Source: UBA525 sp964589765
GTDB taxonomy: Archaea > Nanobdellota > Nanobdellia > Woesearchaeales > UBA525
Direction of reading: 5' to 3'
Length of the DNA: 64,000 bases
Assembly (NCBI GenBank): GCA_964589765.1
Contig: CAZPUM010000003.1
Span: forward strand, 1 to 64,000
This document shows, one piece after another, positions 8,531-17,292 of this stretch (its first letter is position 1; each line of letters begins with the position of its first letter). A model generated the notes under the pieces. That model was given only the letters and a program-made list of their open reading frames with translations. It was not told the origin of the DNA and did not search any database. Made by a program: the position numbers and the translations under genes.

Positions 8531-9088
8531 ATGGAGGAATACTATTTCAAAGAGACTCAACCACACGCTGAAAGAGCAGCTGATGAAGCTATTGAAATGA
8601 TTCGAGAGTTACATGGAATAGTTATTTCTAAACCAAATCTTGCAGGACACTATCCAAAATGGAAGGGGCAATTTACCTATTCAGATTTTCTTTTCGACCC
8701 TATTGTGAAACCAAACGGGCTGGTTTTAGTGAATGGAGAGAAAAGATTTGATTACCCCTCCTTATTTCACAACATATCTCACGAATTGGGACATACAGCA
8801 CTTTTTCAGTTTAATCCTGAAATTTACGAAAACAAAGTTAAAGGGTTTACTCTGGTTGATGAAGGTGTGGCTGACCATTTCAAGGTTTCGTGTTCAATGG
8901 AACGCGCTAAACGTGAGAGGAGTTTCAGACAAGGCTATCTTTCAGCAAGAAGATGGCTGCGTAACCAAGTTTCTGGGAGGTTATGGTACGAACCGTATTC
9001 AAGGGGTTATAGGTTGGTTTCCAGAGCGCTAACGAGAGGCGTCTCTCTTAAAGAGATTGTTGAAAACCCTACTCTGATTCTCGCCTAA
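8531..9088 (+). CDS. Zincin-type metalloprotease-like protein
   Basis: 185 residues with the gluzincin-like pattern HELGH (residues 84-88) and a downstream LVDEGVADH (about 108-116), whose Glu111 would be the third zinc ligand. Strands before the motif (GLVLVNGEKRFDYPSLFHNI) fit a minimal metalloprotease fold. There is no signal peptide, so it would act inside the cell. The start is leaderless, with a TATA-like CTTAAAAACG about 27 bases upstream, shared with the divergent GT-C-like operon. The 3' end overlaps gyrA by 20 bases. Confidence 0.65.
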   Translation: MEEYYFKETQPHAERAADEAIEMIRELHGIVISKPNLAGHYPKWKGQFTYSDFLFDPIVKPNGLVLVNGEKRFDYPSLFHNISHELGHTALFQFNPEIYENKVKGFTLVDEGVADHFKVSCSMERAKRERSFRQGYLSARRWLRNQVSGRLWYEPYSRGYRLVSRALTRGVSLKEIVENPTLILA

Positions 9089-12000
9089 AGGTTTTTAGGA
9101 TATCCTTTACCTCATCCAACTCGGACTTCTCATCCTCAAGAAGTTCTTGTGCGGTGGGCTCATCCATCATAACCTCTTCTTGAGCCTGCATCGTTGCCTC
9201 AGCAACAGTCATCTCGCCTAAGTCAAGCGACTCTGTATTTTTCTTTACAGGCGCAGTGATAGATTCAATCTCTTCTGACTCAATTATTTCGTCATCTGTT
9301 ACGGACTCTTCAATTGGAGGGGCTTCAGCGATTTCAGGGACATCTTCGCTTACAACAGGTTCCTCAGGTTTTTCCTTGGGTTCTGGAGGCTTGGGTTCTT
9401 TAACACTTTCACCCTCATGCACATCAGGATCAATTCTTGTACAAGTCATAACTTTATCATCTTTTTTCAGGTTCATAATCCTGACCCCTTGTGTGTTTCT
9501 GCCGATAACTCGGATTCCTGACACAGGGGTTCTGATTGTGATCCCCTTGCGGGTTATTACCATGATATCCTGGTCCTCTCGGACAGCCATTACACCCGCA
9601 ACCCTCCCGTTACGTTCTGATGTGATTATGTTAATCACGCCTTTACCGCCCCTGCTCTGATCTCTGTACTCCCCAGGGTCGGTTCTCTTTCCGTAGCCGT
9701 TCTCGGTTATTGATAGAATTGATGTTCCTCTTCGTACAACAAGAGCATCGATAACAAAGTCTCCTTTTCTTAGCCTTATCCCTCTCACACCTGTGCTGAC
9801 TCTTCCCATTGGTCTTACATCGGCACCGGGGAATTTGATTGAAAGTCCATTCTTTGTTGCTATTAGAACTGTGTCATGTCCTGTTGTCATCAGAACGTCT
9901 ACCAGCGCATCTCCCTCTCCTAGGTTGATTGCTTTTATTCCGTTCTGTCTTATGTTTTTGTATGCTGATAAGACTGTTTTTTTCACAGTACCATTTTTCG
10001 TTACGAAAACAAGGTACCTATCTTCTGAAAACTCCTTGACTGGGAATAGTGCTCTAACTCTTTCTCCAGGTTCCACTCCAATCAAATTGATAATTGGCTT
10101 TCCTTTACTCTGCCTGCTTGATTCGGGAATGTTATATGCTTTAGTCCAGTAAACCTTTCCTGCATCAGTGAAGACCATGAGCCATTCGTGGGTGTTAACA
10201 ACAGAAAGATGTCTGACAAAGTCCTCGTCTTTTGTGGTTGCCGCAATAATCCCCTTGCCACCCCTAGTCTGGCTCCTGTATGTATCCACAGGCAATCTTT
10301 TACAGTACCCTTGATCACTGATTGTGACAACCACTTCTTCGGGTTCAATCAAGTCCTCTATATCTATGTTAGAAGTTTCAGCATCATCAATTCTTGTTCT
10401 TCTTTCATCACCGTATCTATCAATAATCTCTGTGAGTTCTGTTCTTATTATATTCAGAATCTTCTGTTCGCTCGCAAGAATCTCTTTTAGCTCCAAGATA
10501 AGTTTGAGAGTCTCTTCCAGGTCACTCTTAATCTTGGACTGTTCAAGACCAGTAAGTCTGCTCAGGCGCATTTCAAGAATTGCATTTGCCTGTTTTTCGC
10601 TGAGATGATAGGTGTCCATCAGACCGTGACGTCCTTCCTCCGTGTTTTTTGCTGCCTTCAGAAGTTCTACGACAGCATCGATGTGGTCAAGCGCAATCAC
10701 AAGACCTTCAAGAAGGTGCGCCTTGTCCTCAGCCTTTCTCAGGTCGTAGGCAGTTCTTCTTCTGACAATTACCTGTCTGTGCTGAACATAGTTCTGTAGA
10801 ACCTCTTTGACACCCATAACTTTTGGCTGTCCATCCACAAGCGCAAGCATGATTACACCAAAGGTTGTGACTGCTCTTGTATGATGGAGAAGCTGGTTCT
10901 CAACAACCTCTGGACTCGCATCCTTTTTCAGCTCAACAACTATGCGCATCCCTTTTCTGTCGGATTCGTCAAAGATGTCTGAAATTCCTTCTATTCTTTT
11001 GTCTTTGACGTTCCTTGCAATTTCCTGAATCAAATCAGCCTTGTTGACCATGTAAGGGATTTCTTTGATTATTAACCTGCGCTTGCCCTTACTTGTAGTC
11101 TCTATCTCAGTTACAGAGCGCATGATGACCTTGCCACGGCCACTAGTATAGTACTGCAGTATTCCTGAACGGCCCTGAATAATTCCTCCCGTGGGGAAGT
11201 CCGGTCCTGGCATTACCTCCGCCAGTTCAAGAGCTTCAATCTCAGGGTTTTCAATCAGAGCTATTGTTGCCATGGCAACTTCTTTCATGTTGTGTGGTGG
11301 AATGTTGGTTGCCATTCCTACTGCGATTCCGCTGGAACCGTTCACAAGAAGGTTTGGAACCTTCGCAGGGAGACAGGATGGCTCGGTGAGACTTCCGTCG
11401 AAGTTTTCAGTCATTTCAACGGTCTCTTTGTCTAAATCCTGAAGCATCTCATCAGATACCCTGTGTAGTCTTGCTTCAGTGTAACGCATGGCTGCAGGAG
11501 GATCTCCATCGATTGAGTTGTGCACAAACACTCCTGCCGCCAAGGCAAAGTTGTGAGTACCATCTACTGTAAGGTCATACACATCCTCATGCCCCCCAAA
11601 GAATTCCACTCTCGCAACTTTATGGTTTTCACATACCTCATTGACAAGACCAACCGAATCCATATTTTCAAAATATGATACTCCTGTCCACCAATGAGGA
11701 CCATTACCTGAAGGATACACCTCATGACGACACATTTCATAAATGTGAGGATTTAATGTGCCTTTATTTTCGATTGCATATTTACAAATTTTAAGGAATT
11801 TTTTCTTGCCAGTGTTATTTGTAGTTCTTTTTTTGTTGTTTTCCGCAACCAGTTCGCTCCTCTTTTTTCTGTAGTCAGCATCCTTCCAAAGATTTTTTAG
11901 TGTTTTTGTAGCTCTTTTACTGAGAATCTCAAACATCTCAGGGTGATTTTTGATATACTCTTTGTTGACTTTGCTCAGAGTAGCAGACATTTTCACCCTA

Positions 12001-13067
12001 TATTCTGGGTTCTCCCAGTTCTTTTTGTTTCTAATAGACATTCTACTAGATTGTTTTTGGCGATTTTTTTCATCACCCCAATACTTCCGACGCCCTTCTG
12101 CAAGTTTTTTTACATAATCTCCATCTTCCGCGTGTTTGGTTTTTGTGAGATTAGAATGTAGTTTCCAGTGCTGTTTCCAACCCAACCTTTGTATGTTGTC
12201 AGGGTTGTTGTTCATTTTGTTGAAATTCTTGTGGTGTCTGACTCTGCCTTCAGATTTATTGTATACATTATTATCTAAGTTATACTTGTCAGCCAAGTGG
12301 TGGGCAAAATCCCACCTGTTCAGTTTAGGCTGTAAAATCATTGGATAGCCAACAAGTTCTGGTTTCGAACAAGTGTTTTCGTCTGAGAACATTAAATAGA
12401 ACGGCATCAAGGAATCTCCAGATTTTAGATATTTTGCCTCACGGTATTTAGTATCCCTAAGCATAAACTTGTGGTTGAGAGTACACTTAATCTCTTCACC
12501 ATTATCAAGGACAACTTTCATGATTTCAGCGTTCCTAATTGTGACGCGAGGTTTTCTTATAGGTGCTATTTTCACTAACCCATTTTTGTCGACTGTGAAA
12601 GTGTAGTTAATTTTCCCTTCCGCATCCTCACGTACCAGGTTCTCAAAAGAAAGCTTACGACCATCTGCCAGTTGGACTTTAGTGTCTTTTGTGAAGCATC
12701 CAAAGTTTCCTTGACCGTCAACAAGAGGGTATCTCAGTGAAAAATCTTGACCCATTCTCACGAGAGCATCGTAAACTGATTGGTCTCCGTGAGGGTGGTA
12801 TTTACCAAGAACCTCTCCAACGATACGCGCACACTTTTTGTGAGACTGGTTGTATCTCAGAGAGAGGTCGTTCATAGCGTATAGAATTCTCCTGTGGACG
12901 GGTTTTAGACCGTCTCTCACATCAGGGAGTGCACGTCCAACAATAACTGACATCGCATAGTCCAAATACGACTTCTGGAGCTCATCATCGATGGGCTGTT
13001 TGATTATCAAAAGCTGTTCTTCCTTTGCCTCTCCGTCTGCTGGCTGATTTGGTAATTCGTCTGACAT
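9069..13067 (-). CDS. gyrA: DNA gyrase subunit A with in-frame intein
   Basis: 1332 residues before splicing. Residues 1-123 and 518-1332 are GyrA; residues 124-517 are an intein. The extein junction reads DGQGNFG / SIDGDPPAAMRYTEARL, the conserved active-site region; the catalytic tyrosine is Tyr529 (Tyr135 after splicing). The C-terminal beta-pinwheel repeats are present (for example YRDQSRGGKGV), including one GyrA-box-like copy (QTRGGKG). A long Glu/Pro-rich tail of about 110 residues is added after them. GyrA with GyrB introduces negative supercoils; archaeal copies are of bacterial origin. gyrB is not adjacent. The promoter has TATA CTATTTATAG about 27 bases before the ATG. Confidence 0.95.
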   Translation of the reverse strand: MSDELPNQPADGEAKEEQLLIIKQPIDDELQKSYLDYAMSVIVGRALPDVRDGLKPVHRRILYAMNDLSLRYNQSHKKCARIVGEVLGKYHPHGDQSVYDALVRMGQDFSLRYPLVDGQGNFGCFTKDTKVQLADGRKLSFENLVREDAEGKINYTFTVDKNGLVKIAPIRKPRVTIRNAEIMKVVLDNGEEIKCTLNHKFMLRDTKYREAKYLKSGDSLMPFYLMFSDENTCSKPELVGYPMILQPKLNRWDFAHHLADKYNLDNNVYNKSEGRVRHHKNFNKMNNNPDNIQRLGWKQHWKLHSNLTKTKHAEDGDYVKKLAEGRRKYWGDEKNRQKQSSRMSIRNKKNWENPEYRVKMSATLSKVNKEYIKNHPEMFEILSKRATKTLKNLWKDADYRKKRSELVAENNKKRTTNNTGKKKFLKICKYAIENKGTLNPHIYEMCRHEVYPSGNGPHWWTGVSYFENMDSVGLVNEVCENHKVARVEFFGGHEDVYDLTVDGTHNFALAAGVFVHNSIDGDPPAAMRYTEARLHRVSDEMLQDLDKETVEMTENFDGSLTEPSCLPAKVPNLLVNGSSGIAVGMATNIPPHNMKEVAMATIALIENPEIEALELAEVMPGPDFPTGGIIQGRSGILQYYTSGRGKVIMRSVTEIETTSKGKRRLIIKEIPYMVNKADLIQEIARNVKDKRIEGISDIFDESDRKGMRIVVELKKDASPEVVENQLLHHTRAVTTFGVIMLALVDGQPKVMGVKEVLQNYVQHRQVIVRRRTAYDLRKAEDKAHLLEGLVIALDHIDAVVELLKAAKNTEEGRHGLMDTYHLSEKQANAILEMRLSRLTGLEQSKIKSDLEETLKLILELKEILASEQKILNIIRTELTEIIDRYGDERRTRIDDAETSNIDIEDLIEPEEVVVTISDQGYCKRLPVDTYRSQTRGGKGIIAATTKDEDFVRHLSVVNTHEWLMVFTDAGKVYWTKAYNIPESSRQSKGKPIINLIGVEPGERVRALFPVKEFSEDRYLVFVTKNGTVKKTVLSAYKNIRQNGIKAINLGEGDALVDVLMTTGHDTVLIATKNGLSIKFPGADVRPMGRVSTGVRGIRLRKGDFVIDALVVRRGTSILSITENGYGKRTDPGEYRDQSRGGKGVINIITSERNGRVAGVMAVREDQDIMVITRKGITIRTPVSGIRVIGRNTQGVRIMNLKKDDKVMTCTRIDPDVHEGESVKEPKPPEPKEKPEEPVVSEDVPEIAEAPPIEESVTDDEIIESEEIESITAPVKKNTESLDLGEMTVAEATMQAQEEVMMDEPTAQELLEDEKSELDEVKDILKTFRRESE
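11517..12698 (-). mobile_element. GyrA intein with HNH homing endonuclease
   Basis: 394 residues inserted between Gly123 and Ser518 of GyrA. It begins with Cys (CFTKDTKVQLADGRKL) and ends in VHN before the +1 serine, the hallmarks of a class 1 intein. A TxxH block B (CTLNHKF) lies near intein residue 72. The centre carries HHKNFNKMNNNPDNIQ (intein residues about 155-170), an HNH nuclease signature, followed by repeated K/W-rich segments (KNWENPEYRVKMSAT, KNLWKDADYRKKRSE) like the DNA-binding repeats of HNH homing enzymes. No LAGLIDADG motif is seen. The C-terminal block (EDVYDLTVDGTHNFALAAG) is intact, so splicing is expected. Confidence 0.93.
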
Positions 13068-13194
13068 TTAGAAACCACCGTTTTCTCGTCTATAAATAGG
13101 TGTCTTGGAGTTGTTTATAACCCTTTGTATTTCTAAATTATTTTCTATATGGTAACATAGAAGCATTTATCAATCACACGAGAATCCCTGCAAT

Positions 13195-13464
13195 ATGTAC
13201 GATTGGGAAGTTATTGCGGGCAGGGAATTGATGACAATAATTGGTAGAGCATGTAACGATGTTGGTCTTGCCGAGGGCGATTTGGAATTAGCCCTACAGA
13301 CAGAGACCGAACTAAAGCAGATGCTACGCCATAACGAGCACCCTGTTGAAACATGGGAAAGGGTTCGTGAGACCTGTTTGGATTACGCGAAAAGTAATAT
13401 TGGCGGAAAAGAACTTGTATCTAACCTATATTCCATGTTAACTCCTGAAGAACGGATGAACTAG
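13195..13464 (+). CDS. Small helical protein, unknown
   Basis: 89 residues, acidic and predicted helical, with no recognised family. A TATA-like CATTTATCAA lies about 26 bases upstream of the ATG, giving a leaderless start. It is divergent from gyrA and its last four bases overlap the convergent zinc-ribbon gene. Confidence 0.6.
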   Translation: MYDWEVIAGRELMTIIGRACNDVGLAEGDLELALQTETELKQMLRHNEHPVETWERVRETCLDYAKSNIGGKELVSNLYSMLTPEERMN

Positions 13465-13646
13465 AATAGAGGCGTATTGAACTCCTCACGTTTTCCTTCA
13501 CAAACAATTCTTGAGCGCTTCATATTAGAATGAATTTTGAAAGTTGAACCACAATAGACACAACGCTTGGATTTCTCAGTGATGAACCCTTTCTGAGGTT
13601 GGTAGAGCTGGTCATGTTGACATTTAGGGCAACGGACTGTGAACAT
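13461..13646 (-). CDS. Zinc-ribbon protein (DUF1922-like)
   Basis: 61 residues. Two CxxC pairs (CPKC at residues 5-8 and CVYC at about 29-32) form a single zinc ribbon, preceded and followed by basic residues. The order VRCPKCQ...KRCVYCGSTFKI matches small archaeal zinc-ribbon proteins of the DUF1922 type. Role unknown; nucleic-acid or protein binding is likely for such a fold. Confidence 0.7.
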   Translation of the reverse strand: MFTVRCPKCQHDQLYQPQKGFITEKSKRCVYCGSTFKIHSNMKRSRIVCEGKREEFNTPLF

Positions 13647-13697
13647 AATATGTCTTAGAATAACACAAATAAAAAAGATAGGAGTGAATGTCCAGTG

Positions 13698-15368
13698 CTA
13701 CCTCTCAAGAATCTCCTTGATTTTGTCTTGATTCTTGACATACACAAAAGAACCGCCCAGTGCCAGAGAGCCCACAATTATAGTTACAACAGACCTAGCA
13801 AGAGTATCGAGACTCGATAGGTCAAAAATCAAAATCTTAAGCACGACAATTGCGAACAGAATAGCACCCAACACTCTCATAGTGATTATTCTCGATACAT
13901 ATCCTGTGATTGTTGAGGCAATAGCAAAAACCGCCCAAACAACCGACAGAAGCACCAGTCTTCCATCACTGGATAACAGACCAAACATTCCTGTTTTGTC
14001 CATCACCTCTATCGGCACGAAAATCAGAACCATCAGGAAAGTGGCAACCAGGAAAGTTCCTGCCAAAGTATTTTTTACATCCTCTTTTGTTTCAGTCTCT
14101 GTTATCCACAGTTTAACCCCAACATAAACCAAAACTGCCGTTGTCAAAACAAAACTCACAGTTCTAAAACCATAATCCAATGACCATGTGTCAACTAAAA
14201 GACTTCTACCGAAAGCGAGAAGTAGCGCCACATAACCAAGAATCCTGATTCCTAAAATCTCTCTTTGCAAACCTCCAACAAACAGGAACAACCCTATTAA
14301 CGACCAAAGCAAAGCTATGTACTCCCCGTTTAGCTGAACCGGTATCGCAATAAGAAGCATTACAATTCCCAAACTAACATGGGTATCAACAAGGTACTCT
14401 TTCTCTCTGGCTTTACTTAAGAGTACAAGAGCCATGTGTGCAACGGCCAAAACAAATACAAAAAGACCTTTAGTAGCATCCCAGTGAGCATAGAACAGAG
14501 GAAGACCGAACAACAAAGTCAAAGCTGATGAAACTGTTGCTACAACAACATCAGGAACTTTCTTGTCATCATATCTCATAAATGAAGCCAAAAGCTGGAA
14601 CAGAACATAGAAAATTAATAGATAAACAAAAGCGGTGACTGCCTCACCAGGATTTCTATTAAATACACCATTCGAGAAATAATAGAACAGATAGACAATA
14701 TACGTCGCTCCCAATGGATATAGAGCGGTTCCCCATTTCTTCCATTTAAGAAGATAAGCCAAACCTATTGTTAGTAATAATGCAGATATTAGCATCTGAT
14801 GGCTTCCAACCGAACTGGTTACAATACTAGTAATGTACCCAAGTATAAACGCATAAAATGTCATGATTTTTGAGTTGATTTTCAAACCAAGCCATATCGC
14901 AAGCACAATTACTACAAACAGCAATATAACGTCGAGAGCAAGCGAGATTCCAAGAGCCTCCCTGAACTCTCTAAAGTGATACATAGCGTAAACTGTGAAG
15001 TACAACAGAGCGAACCCTCCCCCCATCAGCAACTGACCAAACCTGTCGTAGTTTTTGTGTCTGAAAATCTGACCTGCAGAAATTACTACGGCCGAAAGTA
15101 TGATCCCAGAAACTATTCTACCGACAACCCCAAGATATCCTTGGTCAACAGCATAACTGTACCCGTAGAACAGACTAAGCAGAATCAACAGAAACCCAAC
15201 TCCACCAAATATTTTGAAACCAAGATTCTCCACCTTGACCCCACCATCTTTTGCCTTAGGTGATTTTGCCGAAACTTTTTCGGGTTCTATGTTGGGTTCG
15301 CCTTCAAGAACTGAAACTCTTGATTCCAGTTCTTTGATTCTTTTTTCTAGTTGATTTAAAGTTGCCAC
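13698..15368 (-). CDS. DUF2339 family multi-pass membrane protein
   Basis: 556 residues. The N-terminus is a short coiled coil (NQLEKRIKELESRVSVLEGE) and a Lys/Pro linker, followed by some sixteen to eighteen membrane helices beginning near residue 50 (NLGFKIFGGVGFLLILLSLF). This coiled-coil plus many-helix layout is that of the DUF2339 family, whose function is unknown. The start is a GTG at 15368, with a TATA-like CATTAAAAAC about 28 bases upstream. Its promoter is back to back with rarA, with a GTGGCCAC palindrome between them (15413-15420). Confidence 0.75.
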   Translation of the reverse strand: MATLNQLEKRIKELESRVSVLEGEPNIEPEKVSAKSPKAKDGGVKVENLGFKIFGGVGFLLILLSLFYGYSYAVDQGYLGVVGRIVSGIILSAVVISAGQIFRHKNYDRFGQLLMGGGFALLYFTVYAMYHFREFREALGISLALDVILLFVVIVLAIWLGLKINSKIMTFYAFILGYITSIVTSSVGSHQMLISALLLTIGLAYLLKWKKWGTALYPLGATYIVYLFYYFSNGVFNRNPGEAVTAFVYLLIFYVLFQLLASFMRYDDKKVPDVVVATVSSALTLLFGLPLFYAHWDATKGLFVFVLAVAHMALVLLSKAREKEYLVDTHVSLGIVMLLIAIPVQLNGEYIALLWSLIGLFLFVGGLQREILGIRILGYVALLLAFGRSLLVDTWSLDYGFRTVSFVLTTAVLVYVGVKLWITETETKEDVKNTLAGTFLVATFLMVLIFVPIEVMDKTGMFGLLSSDGRLVLLSVVWAVFAIASTITGYVSRIITMRVLGAILFAIVVLKILIFDLSSLDTLARSVVTIIVGSLALGGSFVYVKNQDKIKEILER

Positions 15369-15457
15369 ACAGAAAATAAAGTTCTGTTGTTTTTAATGTT
15401 TTTTAACAGTGGCCACACGTTCATTATGTATATAAGTTAAGGGCAACTTCCGAGATT

Positions 15458-16609
15458 ATGCAGGAAACACTTGGTGAAGACACAACAGAACCATTAGCCT
15501 CCAAGATTCGTCCTAAAGAGATATCTGAATTTGTAGGCCAGGAGCATCTTGTCGGTACTGACAAGCCTATAACTAAAGCTATTGAGGAGAAAAAACTGTT
15601 CTCTTTTTTGTTGTGGGGCCCTCCAGGGGTTGGAAAAACCACCCTGGCCAGAATCTACGCAAAAGCTCTCCGTGCTAAATTCTTCGAGTTATCCGCAGTA
15701 TCCGCAGGAAAAGCAGACATAAAACTGGTCGTGGAGTACCGTACGAAACCAAAAATACTCTTTATCGATGAGATTCATCGCTTCAACAAAGCACAACAAG
15801 ATTATTTGTTGCCTTTCGTAGAACGTGGAGAGATAACTCTGATTGGTGCAACAACGGAGAATCCCAGCTTTGAAGTTATCTCTGCCTTACTTTCTAGATG
15901 TAGAGTTTTCACGCTCAACTCTCTTTCAGAATCTGAACTCAAAACAATAATTTCCCGAGCGGATATTCCTCTAGATGATAAATCCCTGGCCTGGCTTGTG
16001 GTCGCTTCAAATGGCGATGCTCGCCAGGCACTGACAGTGTTGGAGAACACTCATCAGTTGTATGGCGAGATTACTCTTTCTAATTTAAAGCAGACTCTTC
16101 AGAAAAAGATTCGCTACGATAAAGGCGGAGAGGAACACTACAACACCATAAGTGCTTTCATCAAAAGCATGCGTGCCAGTCAGCCTGACTCAGCACTGTA
16201 TTACTTGGCGCGCATGATTGAGGCGGGCGAAGACCCGAAGTTTATAGCCAGAAGAATGGTTATCTTCGCAAGCGAAGATGTAGGACTTGCGGACCCGCAA
16301 GCAATTGTTGTGGCTGACTCAGTCTTTCGTGCGGTTGAAATCATTGGCTTGCCAGAGGCAAGGATTAACCTTGCACACGGTTGTGCTTATCTTTCTCTTT
16401 GCAAGAAAGACCGTTCAGCATACGATGCGTACCACCTGGCCCTGGCAGATGTTCAGGAGCACGGCAACCTTGCTATTCCAATGGCCGTGCGTAACGCAGT
16501 TACCAAAATTATGAAAGATATTGGTTATGGAGAAGGGTATGAAAAGTACAGTACAAACAGCTATCTGCCCGATGCTTTGAAAGATAAAAAATATCTAAAA
16601 AAGGATTAA
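15458..16609 (+). CDS. rarA: Replication-associated recombination protein RarA/MgsA (AAA+ ATPase)
   Basis: 383 residues. It contains a clamp-loader-like AAA+ module with Walker A GPPGVGKT (54-61), Walker B LFIDEIHR (about 101-108), sensor 1 GATTENPSF and arginine-finger region SRCRVF. The C-terminal MgsA tetramerisation region is recognisable by MIEAGEDPKFIARRMVIFAS and DVGLADPQA. RarA acts at stalled replication forks. It is mainly bacterial and eukaryotic, so its presence here suggests transfer or ancient retention. Leaderless promoter TATGTATATAAG upstream. It overlaps the convergent gene by four bases. Confidence 0.93.
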   Translation: MQETLGEDTTEPLASKIRPKEISEFVGQEHLVGTDKPITKAIEEKKLFSFLLWGPPGVGKTTLARIYAKALRAKFFELSAVSAGKADIKLVVEYRTKPKILFIDEIHRFNKAQQDYLLPFVERGEITLIGATTENPSFEVISALLSRCRVFTLNSLSESELKTIISRADIPLDDKSLAWLVVASNGDARQALTVLENTHQLYGEITLSNLKQTLQKKIRYDKGGEEHYNTISAFIKSMRASQPDSALYYLARMIEAGEDPKFIARRMVIFASEDVGLADPQAIVVADSVFRAVEIIGLPEARINLAHGCAYLSLCKKDRSAYDAYHLALADVQEHGNLAIPMAVRNAVTKIMKDIGYGEGYEKYSTNSYLPDALKDKKYLKKD

Positions 16610-16989
16610 CTGAACAGTTTCTTTGCGTTATCGTCCGCAACAAGCACCCAGATAGCAATAACTCCAACCGCAGTTCCGATTGGAAAGCTCAAAATGCTAA
16701 GAATGCTTAAGATGAAAATAACCCATCTTGCCCAGTTCTTGAACTTCAGCAACTGAACTCCTGCGATAATCTGCAGAATGCTCAGCGCCAAAGTAAATAG
16801 TCCGAGTCCTATGAAGAAGACCGCTCCTAGGCCACCAAGTAGTTCGGCTCCTTCAACACCTAAAAATAGGCCGAAGAAGATTGGACCGAAAAACATCATT
16901 ACAAACGCGGCTATAATACCAAGAGCCGCGAAAACAATGTGTACCCAAGCGAGCACCTTCACCAAAAGGACCGCCGTATCTTTTTCCAT
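16606..16989 (-). CDS. Small four-helix membrane protein, unknown
   Basis: 127 residues with four hydrophobic segments and a central Gly-rich pair (GLFLGVEGAELLGGLGAVFF). There is no recognised motif. The start follows a TATA box (GCTATATATAC) by about 27 bases, so translation is leaderless. The last segment ends in a short charged tail (VADDNAKKLFS). Confidence 0.65.
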   Translation of the reverse strand: MEKDTAVLLVKVLAWVHIVFAALGIIAAFVMMFFGPIFFGLFLGVEGAELLGGLGAVFFIGLGLFTLALSILQIIAGVQLLKFKNWARWVIFILSILSILSFPIGTAVGVIAIWVLVADDNAKKLFS

Positions 16990-17100
16990 ATAATAAAAGA
17001 CGTTAGTTTAGAGTATATATAGCTTAGCCTCAGAACACAAAATTACACCGCCCACCTCCCCACACCCGTTCCCCTGTGACGGCAAATAATATTCCTAAAT

Positions 17101-17290
17101 CCTAATCAAAACCTAGGCGCTCATGTATCAAGAGAAAGCGTAGATACTGGATGAGTGCCGAATTAAGACACCGACAGCGGAGGTCCCAAGACAGAATCTG
17201 CGGAGAACCACTGGAACAGCAGTTGTTTCTATGCTCGCACGGTGGGGGCCCTGACCCCAACACTCGCATCTTGGCTTTTATCCAAGGCAG
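17101..17290 (+). ncRNA. Stand-alone structured RNA, copy A of a two-copy family
   Basis: This intergenic stretch has no good reading frame but shares three blocks with 57571-57740, 40 kb away: TAATCAAAACC near the 5' end, GAATTAAGA then ACCGAC and GGAGGTCC (17160-17186), and TTGTTTCT followed by CGCAC (17223-17240). It folds well: a 9-bp stem GGCGCTCAT/ATGAGTGCC (17117-17158) with an inner GTATC/GATAC stem; a 3' hairpin TGGGG/CCCCA (17243-17259) under an ATGC/GCAT closing stem; and CTTGG/CCAAG (17270-17286). Paired bases in the 3' hairpin differ from copy B but keep pairing. Strand is inferred from TATA-like AAATAATAT upstream. The RNA class is not recognised. Confidence 0.6.
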
Positions 17291-17292
17291 AA

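Noticed and set aside
11517..12698. LAGLIDADG homing endonuclease in the intein
   Set aside because: No such motif; the centre has an HNH signature instead.
15413..15420. GTGGCCAC palindrome as a further CYACT-family operator
   Set aside because: It lacks the N4 spacer, the partner arm and the TTACAAA segment.
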